A stretch of 64,000 nt of DNA from Fuscovulum ytuae (GCF_029953595.1 NZ_CP124535.1:744001-808000), one strand, 5' to 3'; counted from the first letter of the stretch, positions 34,803 through 46,174 are shown. Made by a program: numbers and translations. Notes: generated from the letters alone by a model not told the origin.

Positions 34803-35765
34803 TCAGGCGCGCTGTTTTCGGGCGTGGAAGATGAAGCCGAGGAAGTTCAGCAGGACTTGCGCGGCAAGGATTGCGGTGGTGCCGTCACGGTCGTAATCGG
34901 GCGCGACCTCGACAAGGTCGATGCCGACGATGTCATGCCGCTGGGCGACCTGTTGAAGGATTTCCAACACCTCGTAATAGAGAAAGCCGCCATGGCTAGG
35001 CGTGCCCGTGCCCGGCGCGATGGAGGGGCAGAAACCGTCGATGTCGATAGTGACATAGAGGCGGGCGCCTTCGGGGATGCGGGCGGCGGTGGCCTCTGGC
35101 CCCAATTTGCGGATTTGGCGGACGGACAGGATATCGTCCCCCATGGCGCGGGCGGCGTCATAGCCTTCCTTGGTCGTGGACGAGACGTTGCGGATGCCAA
35201 GCGCGGTAATGCCTGTGACATAGTCTTTTTCCGCGGCGCGGCGCATCGGGTTGCCATGGCCATGGCGCACGCCGTGGCGGACATCGACGAAATCGAGATG
35301 GGCATCGATTTGCAGGATGTGGATCGGCCCCTGATCATCGAACGCGCGGATGCATGGGATATTGATCGAATGGTCCCCGCCAATCGTTACCGGAAGGGCG
35401 CCCGCCTTGAGGATGGCGCGGACGCCTGCCTCGATATTGGCATGGCTTTTTTCGGTATCGGTATGGACGATGTCGGCATCCCCGATATCCACCATGCGGA
35501 CATCGGCGCCCATATAGGTGACATCATCCTCATGGTCATAGGCCCCGGCATGGCCGAAGGAAAAGAGGGTTGAGGCTTCGCGCACCGCCCTCGGCCCAAA
35601 ACGCGCGCCGGCGCGGAATTGCGTCCCAAAGTCAAAGGGCGCGCCGAGGATGGCGATATCGGCATCGATCTTTGACCAGTCGTCGATATAGGGGCGCTTG
35701 CCGAAGGTGGAGATGCCGACAAAGGGCAGGTTCAGGCGGCCGGTATCATAGGAATTGGCGGACAT
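34803..35765 (-). CDS. speB: Agmatinase/ureohydrolase family protein
   Basis: A 320-residue binuclear-manganese ureohydrolase. Metal ligands are visible: GGDHS (Asp131-His132), DAHLD (154-158) and DIDGF (Asp241, Asp243), plus GTPSHGG. The closest named activity is agmatinase (agmatine to putrescine and urea), but guanidinobutyrase and other guanidino-hydrolases share these motifs. ATG 35765 is the conserved start, 4 bp from the LysR gene's stop, so both are in one operon. The divergent neighbour is a PhyH-type oxygenase. Confidence 0.87.
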   Translation of the reverse strand: MSANSYDTGRLNLPFVGISTFGKRPYIDDWSKIDADIAILGAPFDFGTQFRAGARFGPRAVREASTLFSFGHAGAYDHEDDVTYMGADVRMVDIGDADIVHTDTEKSHANIEAGVRAILKAGALPVTIGGDHSINIPCIRAFDDQGPIHILQIDAHLDFVDVRHGVRHGHGNPMRRAAEKDYVTGITALGIRNVSSTTKEGYDAARAMGDDILSVRQIRKLGPEATAARIPEGARLYVTIDIDGFCPSIAPGTGTPSHGGFLYYEVLEILQQVAQRHDIVGIDLVEVAPDYDRDGTTAILAAQVLLNFLGFIFHARKQRA

Positions 35766-35769
35766 TTGG

Positions 35770-36687
35770 TCAGGCGTCTCCGTCTTGTTCGGCATCGGGG
35801 GTGGGGGTGAAAAAGGCAGGGATTGCCGCGGCGATCCGATCCGCCGGGGGCGGAAGCGGATTGCCTGCGGTGCGGGCGAGGATAATGGGTTCGCTGCCCG
35901 CATCAAGGATCGGCAGGGTGACAAGCCGCGCGCCGTCATGGCTGCGCCGTCCGGCGGGGCGGGAATAGCTGAGACCCACGCCAAAGCCGTTGGCGGCAAA
36001 GCTGCGCATGAGGTCGAGCGTGGCGATGCGATGCGCCACCGTGAAGGGCAGGTCACGGGCGGCAAAGAGTGCGCGCATATGGGCCAGAGACGGGCCTTGA
36101 TCGGCGAGGATCAGGGGATGGGCCGACAGCATGGCCAGCGTCAGGCCGCGCCGCGCTTGGGCAACGAGGGGATGTTCAGGGGCGGCCACGGCATGGGGGG
36201 CGATCTGCTGCAAGACCTGCCGTTCGGCGCTGCTGTCCAAGCCGAGATCCCATGTCAGGGCAAGGTCAATGCGACCGCGGCGGAGGCCATCGCTGATCGC
36301 TTCAAACGGCAGGATTTCGGGGGCGATGGCGATGTCGGGTTCTTGCGTGGCGAGAAAGCGCAAGAGGGGGGCGAGGTGGGTGGCGGCAAGGTCTTCGAAA
36401 CAGGCCAGCCGCACGGGGGCCGCCGGGGTTTCGCCCGCCATTAGGCGCGTGAGGGCGTCAAGCTGGGCCTGCGCCTCGTCCAGCCAGCCACGCCCAAAGG
36501 CGGTGGGGGTGATGCGCCCGCCGGGGCGGCGCAGAAAAAGCGGTTGACCAAGCGTCTGTTCCAGCTGCGCAAGGGCCACGGAAAGCGCGGGTTGCGAGAC
36601 ATTCAGAGCCTCGGCCGCCGCGGTGACGCCGCCGAAGCGGGCGGTGGCGGTGGCGTATTCGATCTGACGGAGCGTGACGTTGAGCAT
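35770..36687 (-). CDS. LysR-family transcriptional regulator
   Basis: A 305-residue LysR regulator with the N-terminal winged HTH (LRQIEYATATARFGGVTAAAEALNVSQPALSVALAQLEQTLGQPLFLR) and a two-lobed effector domain. It is upstream of the ureohydrolase on the same strand and divergent from the PhyH-like gene, so it probably controls one or both. A 7-bp inverted repeat with one mismatch (36689-36695/36713-36719) just beyond its start is a candidate site. Confidence 0.88.
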   Translation of the reverse strand: MLNVTLRQIEYATATARFGGVTAAAEALNVSQPALSVALAQLEQTLGQPLFLRRPGGRITPTAFGRGWLDEAQAQLDALTRLMAGETPAAPVRLACFEDLAATHLAPLLRFLATQEPDIAIAPEILPFEAISDGLRRGRIDLALTWDLGLDSSAERQVLQQIAPHAVAAPEHPLVAQARRGLTLAMLSAHPLILADQGPSLAHMRALFAARDLPFTVAHRIATLDLMRSFAANGFGVGLSYSRPAGRRSHDGARLVTLPILDAGSEPIILARTAGNPLPPPADRIAAAIPAFFTPTPDAEQDGDA

Positions 36688-36688
36688 T

Positions 36689-36719
36689 CAATTATGACCC
36701 TGATTACAAGATATTATTG
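36689..36719. promoter_or_regulatory. Candidate LysR-regulator site in divergent promoter region
   Basis: CAATTAT (36689-36695) and ATTATTG (36713-36719) form an inverted repeat with one mismatch around 17 bp of AT-rich DNA, directly before the LysR start and 66 bp before the PhyH start. Confidence 0.35.
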
Positions 36720-36784
36720 GAAGCTATGCCCACGGCATGCGATTTGTCGACAAAGGATCAAGGATTTCCGACTGGGAGGACAAG

Positions 36785-37582
36785 ATGACGGCGATCGCAG
36801 ACGCTGTTTCCGAGGGCATGGTGCAGGATTACCAGCGTGACGGAGTGGTTCTGGTCAAGGGCTTGTTTCGCGACTGGGTCGATCTGTTGCGCGCGGGTGT
36901 GGAAAAGAACATGGCCAGCCCATCGCCGCAACTGATGGCGACCTTGAAGCCCGGTGAGAAGGGGCGCTTCTTTGACGACTACTGCAATTGGACGCGCATC
37001 CCGGAATTCGAACAGGCGATCCGGGGGTCGGATGTGGCGGGGGTGGCGGCAGCTCTGATGGGCTCAAGCCGGGTGCAACTTTTTCACGACCATGTGCTTG
37101 TGAAGGAACCGGGCACGAACAAGCCGACGCCATGGCACACGGACGGACCCTATTACTTTGTCGAGGGGCGGCAGACGGTGTCTTTCTGGGTGCCACTGGA
37201 CCCGGTGAAGGAAGCGAGTTTGCGCTGCGTGGCGGGAAGCCATCTTTGGCCCAAGGATGTGCTGCCGACGCGCTGGATGGCGGAGACGAATTTTTATCCG
37301 GGCGATCACGATTACATGCCCGTGCCGGACCCTGAAGCGGAGGGGATGGAGATTCGCGAATGGGAGATGGAACCGGGCGATGCGGTGGCCTTTCATTACC
37401 GCACGTTGCACGGGACGCGGGGCAATACGACCACCGCGCGGCGGCGGGCGTTTTCCTTGCGACTTGTCGGGGATGATGCGCGCTATGTGGACCGGCCGGG
37501 ACCGACCTCGCCGCCCTTTGCCGGCCATGGCATGGAGGCGGGGCAGCGGTTGCGGGAGGATTGGTTTCCGTATCTGGTCTGA
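36785..37582 (+). CDS. Phytanoyl-CoA dioxygenase (PhyH)-family oxygenase
   Basis: A 265-residue non-haem Fe(II)/2-oxoglutarate oxygenase. The iron facial triad is His118, Asp120 (WHTDGPYY) and distal His209 (YRTLHGTRGN), followed by RRAFSLR with the 2-oxoglutarate-binding Arg. The substrate is unknown; PhyH-family enzymes hydroxylate many small molecules. ATG 36785 follows GGGAGGACA. Its divergence from a LysR-ureohydrolase operon suggests a shared nitrogen-compound pathway. Confidence 0.85.
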   Translation: MTAIADAVSEGMVQDYQRDGVVLVKGLFRDWVDLLRAGVEKNMASPSPQLMATLKPGEKGRFFDDYCNWTRIPEFEQAIRGSDVAGVAAALMGSSRVQLFHDHVLVKEPGTNKPTPWHTDGPYYFVEGRQTVSFWVPLDPVKEASLRCVAGSHLWPKDVLPTRWMAETNFYPGDHDYMPVPDPEAEGMEIREWEMEPGDAVAFHYRTLHGTRGNTTTARRRAFSLRLVGDDARYVDRPGPTSPPFAGHGMEAGQRLREDWFPYLV

Positions 37583-37717
37583 CGGGGAGGTGGGGTGTCA
37601 CCCCACCCGACGGGTCGCCATGACCCGATGGCTGCGGTGATCTGGCGCGCGCGGGGGGCGTTCCCTGCGCCTGTCGCCTTCGTTAGGGTGCATGCCAATT
37701 GAAAGAGAGGCATCCAA

Positions 37718-38710
37718 ATGGCCGAGCGCGCGCATCCGCGACCGAAACTTTATCCGCCGCCGCAGTTTCCGCCGCGGCGTCCGGGACGGTTTGACAGGGT
37801 GCCGCCTGCGGTCTTTCCTGCCATCCTCGGACTTCTGGGCCTTGGTCTAGCGCTGCGGCGGGGTTTGGATGCGGCAGGGTTGCCGATTGGCTTGGCCGAT
37901 CTTTTGCTAGGCGCGGCTGCGATGCTTTGGGCCTATGCCCTATTTGCCTATGGGGTGAAACTGACGCGGCGGCCTTCGGTGATGCTGGAGGATATGAAGG
38001 CCCTGCCGGGGCGGACGGGCCTTGCGGCGGCCACGGTGGGGGCCATGGCGCTTGCCGCGGCGGTGGCACCGTTTTCCGTGACCTTGGGAAAGGGGATGCT
38101 GGTTGCGGCGCTGATCGGGCATGGCATCGTCATGTTGGTAACGGTGCGGGTGCTGCTGTCCTTGCCGCCTGAGGGGCGGGATGTGAATCCCGGCTGGCAT
38201 CTGACCTTTATCGGTTACATCGTCGGTGGCCTTGCCGCACTGATCGTGGGCTGGCCATCGCTTGCGCTTGGGCTTGTTTGGTGGACGGTTGTTGTGGCGG
38301 GGATGATCTGGGCTATCAGCCTTGTGCAGCTTTTTCGGCGTATCCCGCCTGCGCCCTTGCGCCCGATGCTGGCGATCCATCTGGCACCGATGAGCTTTAT
38401 CGCGACGATCTGCGCGACGCTTGGGATGGAGGTGATGGCTCAGACAGCCCTGGCCTTGGCGGCGACGATCTTCGTCGCGCTGCTGGTGACGGGGCGCTGG
38501 ATCACGGCTTCAGGCTTTAGCGCGATGTGGGCGGCCTTTACCTTTCCGCTTTCGGCCTTTGCCGGGGCGCTGTTCGCTTGTGGGTGGGAGGTGCCGGGAA
38601 TGGTGGTGCTGATCGCGGCGCTGGGGGTGATCCCGCCGATTGCCTATCGGGTGATCACGCTGTGGGGGAGCGGGCGGTTGGCCGCCGTGACAAATGCAGC
38701 GGAGGTTTGA
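37718..38710 (+). CDS. TehA/SLAC1-family (TDT) membrane channel
   Basis: A 330-residue integral membrane protein with about ten helices, beginning with a basic, Pro-rich cytoplasmic tail and then PAVFPAILGLLGLGLALRR. The helical pairs and the conserved P-M-S-F-I-A segment (HLAPMSFIATICATLGME) fit the TehA/SLAC1 family of anion channels and dicarboxylate/tellurite transporters. The transported ion is not predictable. Confidence 0.8.
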   Translation: MAERAHPRPKLYPPPQFPPRRPGRFDRVPPAVFPAILGLLGLGLALRRGLDAAGLPIGLADLLLGAAAMLWAYALFAYGVKLTRRPSVMLEDMKALPGRTGLAAATVGAMALAAAVAPFSVTLGKGMLVAALIGHGIVMLVTVRVLLSLPPEGRDVNPGWHLTFIGYIVGGLAALIVGWPSLALGLVWWTVVVAGMIWAISLVQLFRRIPPAPLRPMLAIHLAPMSFIATICATLGMEVMAQTALALAATIFVALLVTGRWITASGFSAMWAAFTFPLSAFAGALFACGWEVPGMVVLIAALGVIPPIAYRVITLWGSGRLAAVTNAAEV

Positions 38711-38800
38711 GCCGGCGGGATTTGCCGCAAATTCCGTCTTCCGGTTCGACGCAGGCGTTGGGGCGCGACCTTGGTGCCTGAAGCCCGCGCGGTCCCCGTG

Positions 38801-41114
<2,314 letters not shown>

Positions 41115-41139
41115 CGGTCTCATCCAATAAAGACTAGCG

Positions 41140-41169
41140 CGCCCGAAGGAGAAACCCTTTGGGCGTTTT
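41140..41169 (+). terminator. Rho-independent terminator after guaB
   Basis: CGCCCGAAGG (41140-41149) pairs with CCTTTGGGCG (41156-41165), one G-T pair, around AGAAAC, followed by TTTT. Confidence 0.88.
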
Positions 41170-41337
41170 GCATTTCGCCAGGACATCTAAAGCCTTGTTG
41201 TCCCCCTCACAGGGAAGACAAATTCTGCAGGGTAATTTCCCTTCTGTTGCCGTTGCCCAAATGTAAGTCGCAATGACCGATAGACCAGATAGAGACCCGC
41301 TGTTCCATGATATGCTGACCCTGACAATGGAGGCAGC

Positions 41338-41626
41338 ATCGCGCGGATCATCGTGATGGATGGGCATCCCCATCTGTAACTGCTTGACCGGCCGCGGATC
41401 GGCCAGACCCTGCGCCAGACGCCGGAGGCGCAGCATGGGGCGCGCAGCCTCGATACCCCGGCGCGACGGGGTGGGCAATTTCGTCACGCGCGCATTGTTC
41501 GACGAGCTGATTGCGGATGAAGAGGGGCATATCGACTTTCTCGAAACCCAGCTTGGTCTCTTCGAGAGGTTGGGCGAAGAGAAATACGGCATGCTAAACG
41601 CCAAGCCCGCGGATCAGGCAGAGTAG
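41338..41626 (+). pseudogene. bfr: Bacterioferritin pseudogene (5'-truncated, stop, frameshift)
   Basis: In one frame 41338-41430 reads [13 protein letters not shown], a TAA stop at 41377, then [14 protein letters not shown]. In the next frame 41465-41626 reads [24 protein letters not shown] and onward to [10 protein letters not shown], the intact C-terminus of bacterioferritin. The segment between, expected to read E-A-D-L-A-A-E, is shortened. About the first 60 residues have no counterpart upstream. A truncated start, an in-frame stop, an internal deletion and a frameshift indicate a dead gene whose 3' end is still well preserved. Confidence 0.85.
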
Positions 41627-41727
41627 GGGCAGCCCGATAATCTTCGAAGAAATTTGGCTCAAGCGGGCGGACGCTGGTCAAGGCGGCCGCCTTTTTCTAT
41701 GGTCCGCCGCGCAGAAGAGGGGGCAGC

Positions 41728-42480
41728 ATGGCAGCGGGGCGGCGCGTATTGGTGACAGGGGCGGGGGCGTTGGGGGGCATCGGTTTTGCCACGGCGCGGG
41801 CCTTGGCGCGCGCAGGTAACCGGGTGGCGATTTGTGCGACCACGGGGCGCGTGCATGCGCGAGCGGCTGAACTGATTGCAGAAGGCCTTGACGTAACGGC
41901 CCATGTCGCCGACCTGACGGAGCCTGATCAGGTGCAGCGCTTGTTCGATGCGGTGGGGCCGGTGGATGTGCTGGTCAACAATGCAGGGATGGGGTCGGTT
42001 GGGGCACCGGCGGAACAGGTCTCTTTTCTTGACCTTGACCCCGATCAATGGCGGCGAGCGATGGATGTTTCGCTGACGACGGCGGTTCTGGTGACGCGGG
42101 CCTTTCTGCCGGGCATGGTGGCGCAGGCATGGGGGCGTGTGGTGATGATGGCCTCGGTCACCGGGCCCTATGTGTCGAACCCCGGAGAGTCTGCTTATTC
42201 GGCGGCAAAGGCGGGGATGGTGGGGCTAACCCATGCGCTGGCGCTGGAGGTGGCGGCACGGGGCGTGACGGTGAATGCGGTCGCACCGGGCTGGGTGGCG
42301 ACGGAGGCCTCGACGCCGGAAGAGGTGCTGGCTGCACGGGCCACGCCGCCGGGCCGGGCCGGAACGCCCGACGAAGTGGCGGCGGTGGTGGGTTTCCTTG
42401 CCTCCGATGCCGCATCCTATGTCAATGGCGCGGTGATCGTGGTGGATGGCGGCAATATCTTGCAGGAGCGGAAGGGATGA
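41728..42480 (+). CDS. Short-chain dehydrogenase/reductase (FabG-like)
   Basis: A 250-residue classical SDR. The cofactor loop TGAGALGGIGFATA and CATTGR suggest NADP; NNAG at about 87-90 and the catalytic Tyr-Lys in YSAAKAGMVGL are present, with Ser in MMASVTGPY. It ends VDGGNILQERKG like 3-oxoacyl-ACP reductases, but the substrate is open. Its stop overlaps the next ATG (ATGA), so it is co-translated with an RNA methyltransferase gene. Confidence 0.88.
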   Translation: MAAGRRVLVTGAGALGGIGFATARALARAGNRVAICATTGRVHARAAELIAEGLDVTAHVADLTEPDQVQRLFDAVGPVDVLVNNAGMGSVGAPAEQVSFLDLDPDQWRRAMDVSLTTAVLVTRAFLPGMVAQAWGRVVMMASVTGPYVSNPGESAYSAAKAGMVGLTHALALEVAARGVTVNAVAPGWVATEASTPEEVLAARATPPGRAGTPDEVAAVVGFLASDAASYVNGAVIVVDGGNILQERKG

Positions 42481-43625
42481 CCCCCGGCGCACGGGCAGCG
42501 GCGGCGATTGCTGTGTTGGAGCAGGTCTTGGCAGGCCGCCCCGCCGAGGTCGCGCTGACCAATTGGGGGCGGGCGAACCGCTATGCGGGTTCAGGTGACA
42601 GGGCTGCGGTGCGCGACATTGTCTTTGACGTGCTGCGGTGTCGGCGGTCCTGCGCGGCGCTTGGAGGCGGACAGGGCGCGCGGGCGCTGGTTCTGGGCTG
42701 GGCGCGGGCGCGCGGGCAAGAGGAGCTATTTGATGGGCAAGGCCATGCCCCTGCGCCGCCATCGGCGGCAGAAGCGGGACGGGTGCCCGAGGGGGCCGAG
42801 GCGATCGATTGCCCCGATTGGCTTGCGCCGTCTTTGCGGGCCTCTCTGGGTGATACCTTTGAGCCGGTGATGAATTCGATGCAGCGTCGCGCACCGGTCT
42901 TTTTGCGGGTGAATGCGGCGCGCGTGACGCGCGAGGCGGCGGTCGCGGCGCTGGCGGCCGAGGGGATCGTGGCCCGCCCCCATCCTCTGGCGCGGATGGC
43001 GCTGGAGGTGGTCGAGGGCGCGCGGAAGGTGCAAAGCTCGGTCGCCTATGCGGGTGGTCTGGTGGAATTGCAGGATGCCGCTAGTCAGGCCGTGGTGGAG
43101 ATGCTGCCCCTATCTGATGGGATGGCGGTGTTGGACCATTGCGCAGGCGGCGGGGGCAAGACGCTGGCCATGGCAGCGCGGGCGCGGCTGCAGCTTTTCG
43201 CCCATGATGCCGAGGTGCGGCGCATGGCCGACCTTCCTGCCCGCGCAGCGCGTGCCGGAGTGCGTGTGAAAATTACGGAAAATCCCGAAAATACGGCGCC
43301 TTATGACCTGATCCTTACGGATGTTCCCTGTTCGGGTTCCGGCAGTTGGCGGCGCGATCCGGAAGGGAAATGGGCGTTCACAGCAGAGCGGCTGGCGACG
43401 CTTTTGTCCATTCAAGCGGGGATCATGGACCGCGCGGCGGCGATGGTTCGGGCCGGGGGTGCCTTGGGCTATGCGACATGTTCCCTGCTGGAGGCCGAGA
43501 ATGCGGCACAGGTCGCGGGGTTCCTGACCCGCCATCCCGATTGGCGGCTGGAAGCGGAAAGACGCTTCACGCCCTTGGAAGAGGGCGATGGCTTCTATGC
43601 GGCGGTGCTGCGCGCTCCGGCATAG
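42477..43625 (+). CDS. RsmB/Fmu-family RNA (cytosine-5) methyltransferase
   Basis: A 382-residue RNA m5C methyltransferase with an N-terminal NusB-like helical domain and a C-terminal Rossmann SAM domain (VLDHCAGGGGKTLAMAA). The two cysteines are present: DVPCSGSGSWRRDP (motif IV) and GYATCSLLEAEN (motif VI, nucleophile). The likely target is 16S rRNA position 967, but other RNAs are possible. ATG 42477 overlaps the SDR stop; the longer frame upstream is a shadow of the SDR gene. Confidence 0.88.
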   Translation: MTPGARAAAAIAVLEQVLAGRPAEVALTNWGRANRYAGSGDRAAVRDIVFDVLRCRRSCAALGGGQGARALVLGWARARGQEELFDGQGHAPAPPSAAEAGRVPEGAEAIDCPDWLAPSLRASLGDTFEPVMNSMQRRAPVFLRVNAARVTREAAVAALAAEGIVARPHPLARMALEVVEGARKVQSSVAYAGGLVELQDAASQAVVEMLPLSDGMAVLDHCAGGGGKTLAMAARARLQLFAHDAEVRRMADLPARAARAGVRVKITENPENTAPYDLILTDVPCSGSGSWRRDPEGKWAFTAERLATLLSIQAGIMDRAAAMVRAGGALGYATCSLLEAENAAQVAGFLTRHPDWRLEAERRFTPLEEGDGFYAAVLRAPA

Positions 43626-43629
43626 GGCC

Positions 43630-43644
43630 TTAGCGATTTGTTAA
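43630..43644. promoter_or_regulatory. CtrA-like half-degenerate box before cckA
   Basis: TTAGCGATTTGTTAA matches TTAA-N7-TTAA with one change and ends 24 bp before the cckA ATG. The same bases form an inverted repeat, GCCTTA (43628-43633 region) with TAAGGC (43642-43647), that could instead terminate the upstream gene. Confidence 0.35.
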
Positions 43645-43668
43645 GGCTTTGGCGGCATTCTGGGCGGA

Positions 43669-45396
43669 ATGACAGATCGTTCCGCAGATAATGAACGCCG
43701 TCTTGCCCTACCGCCGATCGGGTGGTCAGGGGCGCTTGTTCTTGGTTCTGCGGCGATGTGCGGCTTGGCCCTACTGCTAGTGGGCCTGCATATCGCGACG
43801 GGGCTTGCCGCTTTTGGCGCCGGGCTGACTTTGGCGCTGCTGTTCTATGCTCTGGCGCGGCGCATGGGGGAAGAGGGGCGGGTGGAGGTAAAGGCCGCCA
43901 CAGCGACCAGCAACGAGGCAGAGCTGATAGAGGGGCTGGCGCTGCCCCTGATTGGGTTTGATGCCGCGGGCAATCTGACCCATGTGAATTCCGAAGCACG
44001 GCTTCTTCTTGACCTTGGCCCGGGCGAGCGGCCGGAACCGGCACGGCTTTTCGTCGATCTGGGCAGGCCAGTGCGGGACTGGATTGCCGATGTGGCGGCG
44101 CGGCGCTTGCCGGGCGGCGTGGAAATGGTGGCGCTGCGTGGCGTGCGTCAGGATGAAGGGGACCGTTTCGTTCAGGTCGCTCTGCGCCCCGATGGCCGGG
44201 GCGGTGCGCTGGCCGTGTTGCAGGATGCAACCGCCCTAAAGCGGATTGAGGCGCAGGTTCTGCAAGGCCAGAAAATGCAGGCCATCGGGCAGTTGGCCGG
44301 GGGTATAGCGCATGATTTCAACAATCTTCTGACGGCGATCACGGGCCACTGCGACCTGATGTTGCTGCGTCACAGGGTCGATGACCCGGACCATCCCGAT
44401 CTGGTGCAGATCCGGCAGAACGCCAACCGCGCAGCGGCGCTTGTCTCGCAGCTTTTGGCCTTTTCACGCAAGCAGACGCTCAAGCCCGAAAGGATCGACC
44501 TTCAGGATGCGCTGGCGGATATGACCCATCTTCTGAACCGCCTTCTCGGTGAAAAGGTGGTGCTGGAGCTGGTGCATGGGGCAGAGGCCATGGCGATCCG
44601 GGCGGATCGACGACAATTCGATCAGGTCATCATGAATCTTGTGGTGAATGCGCGGGATGCGATGCCTGATGGCGGTGTCGTTCAGGTGCAGACACGGCTT
44701 GTGACCCTGACCGAAGAGATGGAAAGGGACCGTGCTGTCGTGCCGCGAGGGCGCCATGTGGTCATCTCGGTTGAGGATTCGGGCCATGGCATCCCGGCCG
44801 AGCGGATCGGAAAGATTTTCGATCCTTTCTTTACGACTAAACGGCCCGGGGAAGGCACGGGTCTGGGCCTGTCGATGGTTTACGGCATCGTAAAACAATC
44901 GGGTGGTTTCATCTTTGTTACCTCTACCCCCGGTCTTGGGGCGCATTTCGAACTGTGGTTCCCCTATTGCAGCGATCCGCCAGCGCTTGCCAGCGTGGCA
45001 CCGGGCAGGGCGCGCCATGGGCCGCGCAAGGGGGGCGTCATCCTGCTGGTGGAGGATGAGGCCCCGGTGCGCACCTTTGCTGCGCGGGCGCTGCGCCTCA
45101 GGGGGCTTTCGGTTCTGGAAGCGGCAAATGCCGAAGAGGCGCTGTCCCTGCTTGAAGATGACAGGCTGCGGATCGATGTTTTCGTCACCGATGTGGTGAT
45201 GCCGGGGCTGGACGGCCCCGGCTGGGTGCAACGCGCGCTGGAAAGGCGTCCGGGCACGCGCACGGTGTTCATGTCGGGCTATGCCGAAGAGGCGCTGTCG
45301 GATCTGCAGGCGCGTATTCCGGGTTCGGTATTCTTGCCCAAACCCTTTTCCCTTTCGGAACTGACCGACATGGTGCAAGCGCAATTGGTGGCGTGA
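43669..45396 (+). CDS. cckA: Hybrid sensor histidine kinase CckA
   Basis: A 575-residue inner-membrane kinase: two helices at about 18-64, a PAS-like domain, HisKA with His215 in [22 protein letters not shown], HATPase ([32 protein letters not shown]) and a receiver with Asp508 in [11 protein letters not shown]. The segment [23 protein letters not shown] and [18 protein letters not shown] are CckA hallmarks. CckA phosphorylates ChpT and so CtrA; in Rhodobacter this pathway governs motility and gene transfer agent genes. A CtrA-like box lies just upstream. Confidence 0.9.
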   Translation: MTDRSADNERRLALPPIGWSGALVLGSAAMCGLALLLVGLHIATGLAAFGAGLTLALLFYALARRMGEEGRVEVKAATATSNEAELIEGLALPLIGFDAAGNLTHVNSEARLLLDLGPGERPEPARLFVDLGRPVRDWIADVAARRLPGGVEMVALRGVRQDEGDRFVQVALRPDGRGGALAVLQDATALKRIEAQVLQGQKMQAIGQLAGGIAHDFNNLLTAITGHCDLMLLRHRVDDPDHPDLVQIRQNANRAAALVSQLLAFSRKQTLKPERIDLQDALADMTHLLNRLLGEKVVLELVHGAEAMAIRADRRQFDQVIMNLVVNARDAMPDGGVVQVQTRLVTLTEEMERDRAVVPRGRHVVISVEDSGHGIPAERIGKIFDPFFTTKRPGEGTGLGLSMVYGIVKQSGGFIFVTSTPGLGAHFELWFPYCSDPPALASVAPGRARHGPRKGGVILLVEDEAPVRTFAARALRLRGLSVLEAANAEEALSLLEDDRLRIDVFVTDVVMPGLDGPGWVQRALERRPGTRTVFMSGYAEEALSDLQARIPGSVFLPKPFSLSELTDMVQAQLVA

Positions 45397-45411
45397 ACAG
45401 GGGCAGGACGA

Positions 45412-46014
45412 TCAGGGCGCGTCCGGACGCAGGGTATCATAAAGCGCAAGGTCACGGGCGGCCGTTTTGCGCAGCATCGCCTCTGTCTCTGGCGCAAGGT
45501 CAAGCGCGGCATGGGGCGACACGTTCAGCCGGGGCAGAATGATTTCGCAGTCCAAACGGTCTTCGAGGAAGGTCACGAATTGGTCGATCTCTTCATAGCG
45601 GAACAGATGATCAAGGCCCTTCTCGCCCTTGGGCGCAAGGAAACGGGCCTGCGAGCCCACGGCCGCAAAGGCGGGCTGCGGGAAATCGCACCATCCCCGA
45701 ACAAAGGCATCGAAATCCATGCCCAAGGTGGAACGGGCCTGATCAGGAATGTCATCGCGTTGGCGATAGCGGAACCACGACCCCAACCAATCGCGCGGTT
45801 CGCGCATTAGGGCCACCACTGTAAAGCTGGAGCCGGACGCCGCTTCGAGATAGGGCGCGATGAAGCGATGATAACGCGCCACGCTGGTATGCTTCAGAAC
45901 CGGGGGCCGCTGGATGGCCATGGTGGCCATCGATTCGAGCGACGCCTGTATCGCCGTCGACCCCGTCTTGGGCGTGGCAAGGATGACAAGCTTTTGTTCC
46001 CAGAAAACCAGCAT
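45412..46014 (-). CDS. Sulfotransferase-like protein
   Basis: A 200-residue protein with the sulfotransferase PAPS-binding pattern: 5'-PSB loop TPKTGSTAIQ at 14-23 and 3'-PB segment REPRDWLGSWFRYRQ. It is short for the family and has no signal peptide or membrane helix. The acceptor is unknown; bacterial relatives sulfate lipids, polysaccharides or peptides. It is convergent with cckA and divergent from recA. Confidence 0.75.
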   Translation of the reverse strand: MLVFWEQKLVILATPKTGSTAIQASLESMATMAIQRPPVLKHTSVARYHRFIAPYLEAASGSSFTVVALMREPRDWLGSWFRYRQRDDIPDQARSTLGMDFDAFVRGWCDFPQPAFAAVGSQARFLAPKGEKGLDHLFRYEEIDQFVTFLEDRLDCEIILPRLNVSPHAALDLAPETEAMLRKTAARDLALYDTLRPDAP

Positions 46015-46125
46015 GGGGCACCTATTTCATCGACGCCGCCCTTCTACACAATGGGCGTAGAGAAGGGTAGCGCCGTAAACCCTGCCTTAACTTTCACGGC
46101 CTAGACTGGATTCGGTCGATTTTCA

Positions 46126-46154
46126 TTGAATTGTTCTCTTTTTGTGCTCATAAG
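46126..46154 (+). promoter_or_regulatory. Predicted recA promoter
   Basis: TTGAAT (46126-46131) and CATAAG (46149-46154) are spaced by 17 bp. LexA-type boxes overlap the spacer and lie just downstream. Confidence 0.5.
46133..46147 (+). promoter_or_regulatory. Imperfect LexA box at recA
   Basis: GTTC-N7-GTGC differs from the alphaproteobacterial SOS box GTTC-N7-GTTC by one base and lies in the recA promoter spacer. Confidence 0.5.
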
Positions 46155-46159
46155 AACGA

Positions 46160-46174
46160 GAACACTTGGGGAAC
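46160..46174 (-). promoter_or_regulatory. Perfect LexA (SOS) box at recA
   Basis: GAACACTTGGGGAAC reads GTTC-N7-GTTC on the minus strand, the consensus for alphaproteobacterial LexA, 50 bp before the recA ATG and just after the predicted -10. Confidence 0.85.

Larger units (their letters stand above)
41115..41727. other. 613-bp gap holding the guaB terminator and a decayed bfr
   Basis: Between guaB and the reductase gene I find only the terminator at 41140, the bacterioferritin remnant (41338-41626) and unassigned sequence at 41170-41330. A 156-codon open frame on the minus strand crosses the remnant but is its shadow. Confidence 0.6.

Noticed and set aside
41134-41604. 156-codon minus-strand open frame between guaB and the reductase
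   Set aside because: It crosses the guaB terminator and the bfr remnant and has no recognisable domain.
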